From Bifidobacterium [indicum] DSM 20214 = LMG 11587 (GTDB lineage: Bacteria; Actinomycetota; Actinomycetes; Actinomycetales; Bifidobacteriaceae), in NCBI RefSeq assembly GCF_000706765.1, contig NZ_CP006018.1, forward strand, positions 496,001 to 560,000: 64,000 nt of DNA. Reading direction: 5' to 3'. Positions 63,177 to 64,000 of the stretch are shown here, piece after piece. Both the position numbers and the translations under genes were made by a program. Under the pieces are notes generated by a model that worked only from the letters and a program-made list of their open reading frames with translations, had not been told where the DNA came from and ran no database searches. The number at the start of each line of letters is the position of its first letter. Position 1 is the first letter of the stretch.

Positions 63177-64000
63177 ATGTCAAAACTCATGATGAGAACC
63201 ATGGATCTGCGCGGGAAGACCATGTCCCGCGCCCAGCTCCTCGCCGCCATGCCCAGGGCCGATATGGGTACTCGGGAGGCAAGCAGTCAGGTGCAGCCCA
63301 TACTGGACCAGGTGCGTGAGCGTGGGGCTGCGGCCCTTCGTGATCTGGAGGAGCGGTTCGACCATGTGCGTCCCCATGATTTGAGGGTGCCGGCTGCTGC
63401 CATGCAGGAGGCCCTTGAGGGACTGGATCCCAAGGTCAGGGCGGCCATAGAGGAATCCGTCACCCGCATCCGCAAGGTCTGCGCCGCCCAGGTGCCCGAG
63501 CCCATGGCCACTGACCTGGCCCCCGGTGCCCGTGTCAGCGAGCGATGGATTCCCGTCGAGCGCGTCGGTCTTTACGTACCTGGGGGCAAGGCTCTCTACC
63601 CCTCCTCGGTCATCATGAATGCGGTGCCCGCCCAGGTGGCAGGCGTCGATTCCCTGGCCGTGGCCACCCCGCCTGCTTCCGATGACCCCCGTGGCCTGCC
63701 GGCGGCGATCATCCTGGCCACCTGCGCCATCCTGGGGGTGGATGAGGTCTATGCCGTGGGCGGTGCCCAGGCCGTGGCCATGTTCGCATACGGAGCCAGG
63801 GGATCGGAGCCTCAAGACGGGGAGATCCTCTGCGATCCGGTCGATAAGATCACCGGCCCGGGTAACATCTTCGTGGCCACAGCCAAGCAGATGGTCTCAG
63901 GCATGGTGGGAATCGATGCCGTGGCTGGGCCTACGGAAATAGCCATTTTGGCTGATGGGGAGGCCAATCCCGACTGGGTTGCGGCGGACCTGATCGGGCA
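63177..64000 (+). CDS. hisD: Histidinol dehydrogenase, N-terminal part (cut by window edge)
   Basis: First 274 codons of a longer gene. ERWIPVERVGLYVPGGKALY, VGGAQAVAMFAYG, DKITGPGN and VAGPTEIAILAD are HisD signatures, the last containing active-site glycine and glutamate residues. The enzyme performs the final two NAD-dependent oxidations to histidine. ATG at 63177 is 6 nt after TACCAT (63165-63170), so the transcript is probably leaderless despite GAGGT lying immediately next to the start. Likely the first gene of a his operon extending past base 64000. Confidence 0.95.
   Translation, partial: MSKLMMRTMDLRGKTMSRAQLLAAMPRADMGTREASSQVQPILDQVRERGAAALRDLEERFDHVRPHDLRVPAAAMQEALEGLDPKVRAAIEESVTRIRKVCAAQVPEPMATDLAPGARVSERWIPVERVGLYVPGGKALYPSSVIMNAVPAQVAGVDSLAVATPPASDDPRGLPAAIILATCAILGVDEVYAVGGAQAVAMFAYGARGSEPQDGEILCDPVDKITGPGNIFVATAKQMVSGMVGIDAVAGPTEIAILADGEANPDWVAADLIG

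Overview
The window is a high-GC, gene-dense bacterial chromosome segment. Its gene content is actinobacterial and most probably Bifidobacteriaceae. The main pointers are a long eukaryote-like isoleucyl-tRNA synthetase behind an ultrashort translational ileS T-box, an ftsZ-sepF-yggT-divIVA-lspA-rluD cell-division block, a block resembling mycobacterial Rv3194c-Rv3198c (Lon-like protease, zincin-like protein, UvrD-like helicase, DUF3107), and abundant intracellular glycoside hydrolases with sugar permeases. The beta-glycosidase set would suit a plant or pollen diet, as in insect-gut bifidobacteria, but that is inference.

Layout. 1-281 is the 5' end of xseA. 715-6159 encodes a giant single-chain protein with two ATPase (activase) domains and two dehydratase/reductase-like Fe-S modules, followed by a hexapeptide acetyltransferase. 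7035-15193 is a sugar locus: a TetR regulator divergent from a permease-GH30-GH42-GH3 operon, with an inverted repeat lying over the operon promoter. 15281-20706 holds a GCS2-type ligase and a nucleoside-salvage operon (GNAT, nucleoside hydrolase, DcuC-family permease) with its LacI regulator. 20770-24398 is the T-box, ileS and a strong bidirectional terminator. 24542-30337 carries an aldo/keto reductase, a patatin-like lipase, murI, dapF, a VKOR-like protein and a PHP phosphoesterase.

30382-37138 is the conserved actinobacterial block: DUF3107, a low-complexity protein, a kinase-fold phosphotransferase, a compact UvrD-like helicase, a DUF2342 zincin, a Lon-like protease and DUF3052. Then come a DHA2 drug exporter, tRNA-Val, a DivIVA-domain protein, isoprenoid genes dxr and ispG (and uppS further on), a membrane alpha/beta hydrolase and recO. 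46640-50807 is a sucrose module (GH32, LacY/CscB-type permease, LacI) with two back-to-back operators. 50879-64000 holds a thiamine-binding-type protein, glyS, dusB, the ftsZ block, dnaE and the 5' part of hisD.

Two themes recur. Many single genes start 6-7 nt after a -10-like hexamer, which suggests leaderless mRNAs. Both sugar operons carry a strong hairpin between permease and hydrolase. I see no prophage, insertion sequence, CRISPR array or rRNA.
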